Below are positions 14,468 through 16,049 of a stretch of 16,049 bases of DNA, piece after piece. The translations under genes and the position numbers were made by a program. Origin of the DNA: Actinomycetota bacterium (lineage in GTDB: Bacteria; Actinomycetota; Acidimicrobiia; Acidimicrobiales; JAHWLA01); contig JAHWLA010000001.1 of assembly GCA_019347595.1 (NCBI GenBank), forward strand, positions 1 to 16,049, written 5' to 3'. Positions within the stretch are counted from its first letter, which is position 1; every line of letters begins with the position of its first letter. The notes under the pieces are model-generated. The model did not search any database, was not told the origin of the DNA, and saw only the letters and a program-made list of their open reading frames with translations.

Positions 14468-16049
14468 GTGGGGACAACGAGCAGCGGTGTGACGATCCGA
14501 ATGCACCGCGAGGCGACGCAGGTGGATCCGTCGGAGGAGTCGCTCACCATCGAAGCGATGCGGAAGGACATCTCCCGCGTCCTCGGTGGCATGGAGGTAC
14601 CCGACGAGGCTGACCTAATCGGGCTCGGCCTCGACTCGGTACGGGTCATGCTGCTGGCGGCCAAGTGGCAGAAGCGGGGCTCGACTGTGTGCTTCGCCGA
14701 CCTGATCCAGGCCACGACGTTGGCGGGCTGGTGGGAGATCGTGCAGCACGCGCCCGTTGCCAGCGGACATGCGAGCGCGGATAGCGAAGCCGGCAACGAT
14801 CCGATTGACGAGACGGCGCCATTCGACCTGGCTGTCATGCAGCACGCCTACTGGGTAGGTCGCCAGGATGGCCAGCCGTTGGGCGGCGTAGGCGCCCACT
14901 TCTACAACGAATTCGACGGGGCGGACGTGGACCCTGAGCGGCTCGACCGGGCCCTCCGCGCCCTGGTGGCTCGCCACGGCATGCTGAGGGCCCGCTTCCT
15001 CCCCGACGGCCGGCAGCAGATCCTCCCCGATAGCCCGTGGCCGGGCGTGACCGTTCACGACCTGCGCGATCTCGCCAACGACGAGGTGGATGCGGCCCTG
15101 CGTTCGTTGCGCGACACCATGTCGCATCGTCGCCTCGACGTGGCCGAGGGCGAGGTCTTCGACGTGCATCTGTCGCTGCTACCCGGGTGCGCCAGCCGCG
15201 TGCACGTCCATATCGAGATGCTGGTCGCCGACGCCCTGAGCTTCCGCATCCTGCTGGCCGACCTGGCCCGCCTCTACGAGGATCCCGCCGTCGAGCTCGC
15301 CCCCATCGACTACAGCTACCCGCGCTACCTCGCCGACAAGGCGCAGCGCCAGGCGACTGCCCGCGAGCGGGCCAAGGCCTACTGGGAGGAGCGCGTCCCC
15401 GACCTGCCCGGCGGCCCGCAGCTTCCGTTGCACACCGACCCGGCCCGATTGGACCACGCGCGCACCGCCAGGCGGTATCACTGGCTGTCTCAGGACGACT
15501 GGGCGCTCCTGGCCCGGCGGGCGGGCCTGAAGGGTGTCACCCTCTCGATGGTCTTTGTCACCGCCTTCGCCGAGGTGGTCGGGGCCTGGAGCGCCGAGCA
15601 GCGGTTCGTGCTCAACCTGCCGCTTTACGACCGCGAACCACTGGACCCCGGCGTAGCCGACCTGGTGGGCGACTTCACCAACCTGGTGCTGCTGGAGGTC
15701 GACGCCACCACGCCGGCACCGTTCGCCGAACGCTGCCGAGCCCTCCAGGGCCAACTGCAGGCCGACGTGGCGCACCGAGCTTTTACCGGGGTCGACGTCT
15801 TGCGCGCCATGGCCCGTGCGCATGCGGGGGAGCCGCTAGGCGCCCCCGTCGTGTTCACCAGCGCGTTGAGCCTGGGCGAGCTGTTCGACGAACACGTTCG
15901 CCAGTGCTTCGGTGTGCCGGGCTGGACTACCTCGCAGACGCCGCAGGTGTGGTTGGACTGCCAGGTGACCGAGCGCGAGCAGGGCTTGTTTGTGAACTGG
16001 GACGCCGTCGAGGAGCTGTTCCCCGAGGGGATGCTCGACGCCATGTTCG
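14468..16049 (+). CDS. MbtB-like NRPS, N-terminal part: aryl carrier protein plus cyclization domain (3' end outside window)
   Basis: The frame is open from GTG 14468 to the window end (527 residues, incomplete). Residues about 25-95 form a carrier protein with the phosphopantetheine Ser57 in LGLDSVRVM. Residues from about 118 on form a cyclization (Cy) type condensation domain: MQHAYWVGRQ (124-133), LGGVGAHFYNEFDG (138-151), RHGMLRARFLPDG (169-181), GDFTN (401-405), PVVFTSALSLG (460-470) and TPQVWLDCQ (491-499). The order and wording closely match mycobacterial MbtB, which loads salicylate on its carrier and cyclises Ser or Thr to a phenyloxazoline. The Cy catalytic motif, DxxxxD in the family, reads EMLVADALS (250-258), so the first Asp is Glu250. 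Adenylation and later domains would lie to the right. A GAGGGAG precedes the GTG; ATG 14501 is an alternative start. Salicylate-type starter use is inferred from homology only. Confidence 0.9.
   Translation, partial: MGTTSSGVTIRMHREATQVDPSEESLTIEAMRKDISRVLGGMEVPDEADLIGLGLDSVRVMLLAAKWQKRGSTVCFADLIQATTLAGWWEIVQHAPVASGHASADSEAGNDPIDETAPFDLAVMQHAYWVGRQDGQPLGGVGAHFYNEFDGADVDPERLDRALRALVARHGMLRARFLPDGRQQILPDSPWPGVTVHDLRDLANDEVDAALRSLRDTMSHRRLDVAEGEVFDVHLSLLPGCASRVHVHIEMLVADALSFRILLADLARLYEDPAVELAPIDYSYPRYLADKAQRQATARERAKAYWEERVPDLPGGPQLPLHTDPARLDHARTARRYHWLSQDDWALLARRAGLKGVTLSMVFVTAFAEVVGAWSAEQRFVLNLPLYDREPLDPGVADLVGDFTNLVLLEVDATTPAPFAERCRALQGQLQADVAHRAFTGVDVLRAMARAHAGEPLGAPVVFTSALSLGELFDEHVRQCFGVPGWTTSQTPQVWLDCQVTEREQGLFVNWDAVEELFPEGMLDAMF

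Noticed and set aside
1..16049. Mobile elements, CRISPR arrays, tRNA or rRNA genes
   Set aside because: No transposase or integrase motifs, regularly spaced repeats, or cloverleaf-like sequence were seen; gene-free space is too small for most of these.

Overview
The window is GC-rich, almost fully coding DNA from what looks like a high-GC actinobacterium. The evidence is frequent GTG starts, ATGA/GTGA stop-start overlaps, two P450s, a mycobactin-type NRPS start and leaderless-looking promoters. I cannot fix the genus; Acidimicrobiia or a Mycobacterium-related lineage would both fit. No RNA genes, insertion sequences, phage genes or CRISPR arrays were seen. Thirteen complete genes and two edge fragments cover nearly everything.

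Left operon (1-3913, + strand): the tail of a probable ketosynthase-like protein, an alpha/beta hydrolase, a double-hotdog thioesterase-like protein, a DsbA/HCCA-isomerase-like protein and a cytochrome P450. All are joined by 4-8 base overlaps, so they look like one translationally coupled unit acting on an acyl thioester or polyketide-like substrate. Middle divergent block: an amidohydrolase and an AMP-forming acyl-CoA ligase run leftwards (6604 to 3927). A thiolase, a CaiB/BaiF CoA-transferase, an acyl-CoA-dehydrogenase-fold flavoprotein, a diiron ferritin-like protein and a second P450 run rightwards (6707 to 12567). The 102-base gap between these two arms carries a symmetric pair of promoter-like elements.

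Right part: a TesB-like thioesterase (- strand) diverges from a class II aldolase/adducin-family gene. After a 181-base gap with a GC-rich inverted repeat, the window ends inside an NRPS whose visible part (carrier protein, then cyclization-type condensation domain) closely resembles mycobacterial MbtB, the phenyloxazoline synthase of mycobactin biosynthesis.

Taken together: activation (ligase), CoA transfer, desaturation or flavin oxidation, thiolysis, hydrolysis and two or three oxygen-activating enzymes suggest a CoA-thioester pathway for a hydrophobic or alicyclic substrate. This could be catabolic (sterol/terpenoid-like) or tailoring for a natural product. Whether the MbtB-like NRPS belongs to the same pathway or marks the edge of a separate siderophore-type cluster cannot be decided from this window. 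The most notable observations are the grouping of an ACAD-fold flavoprotein, a diiron protein and a P450 in one operon, the P450 without the I-helix acid, and the D-to-E change in the NRPS cyclization motif.
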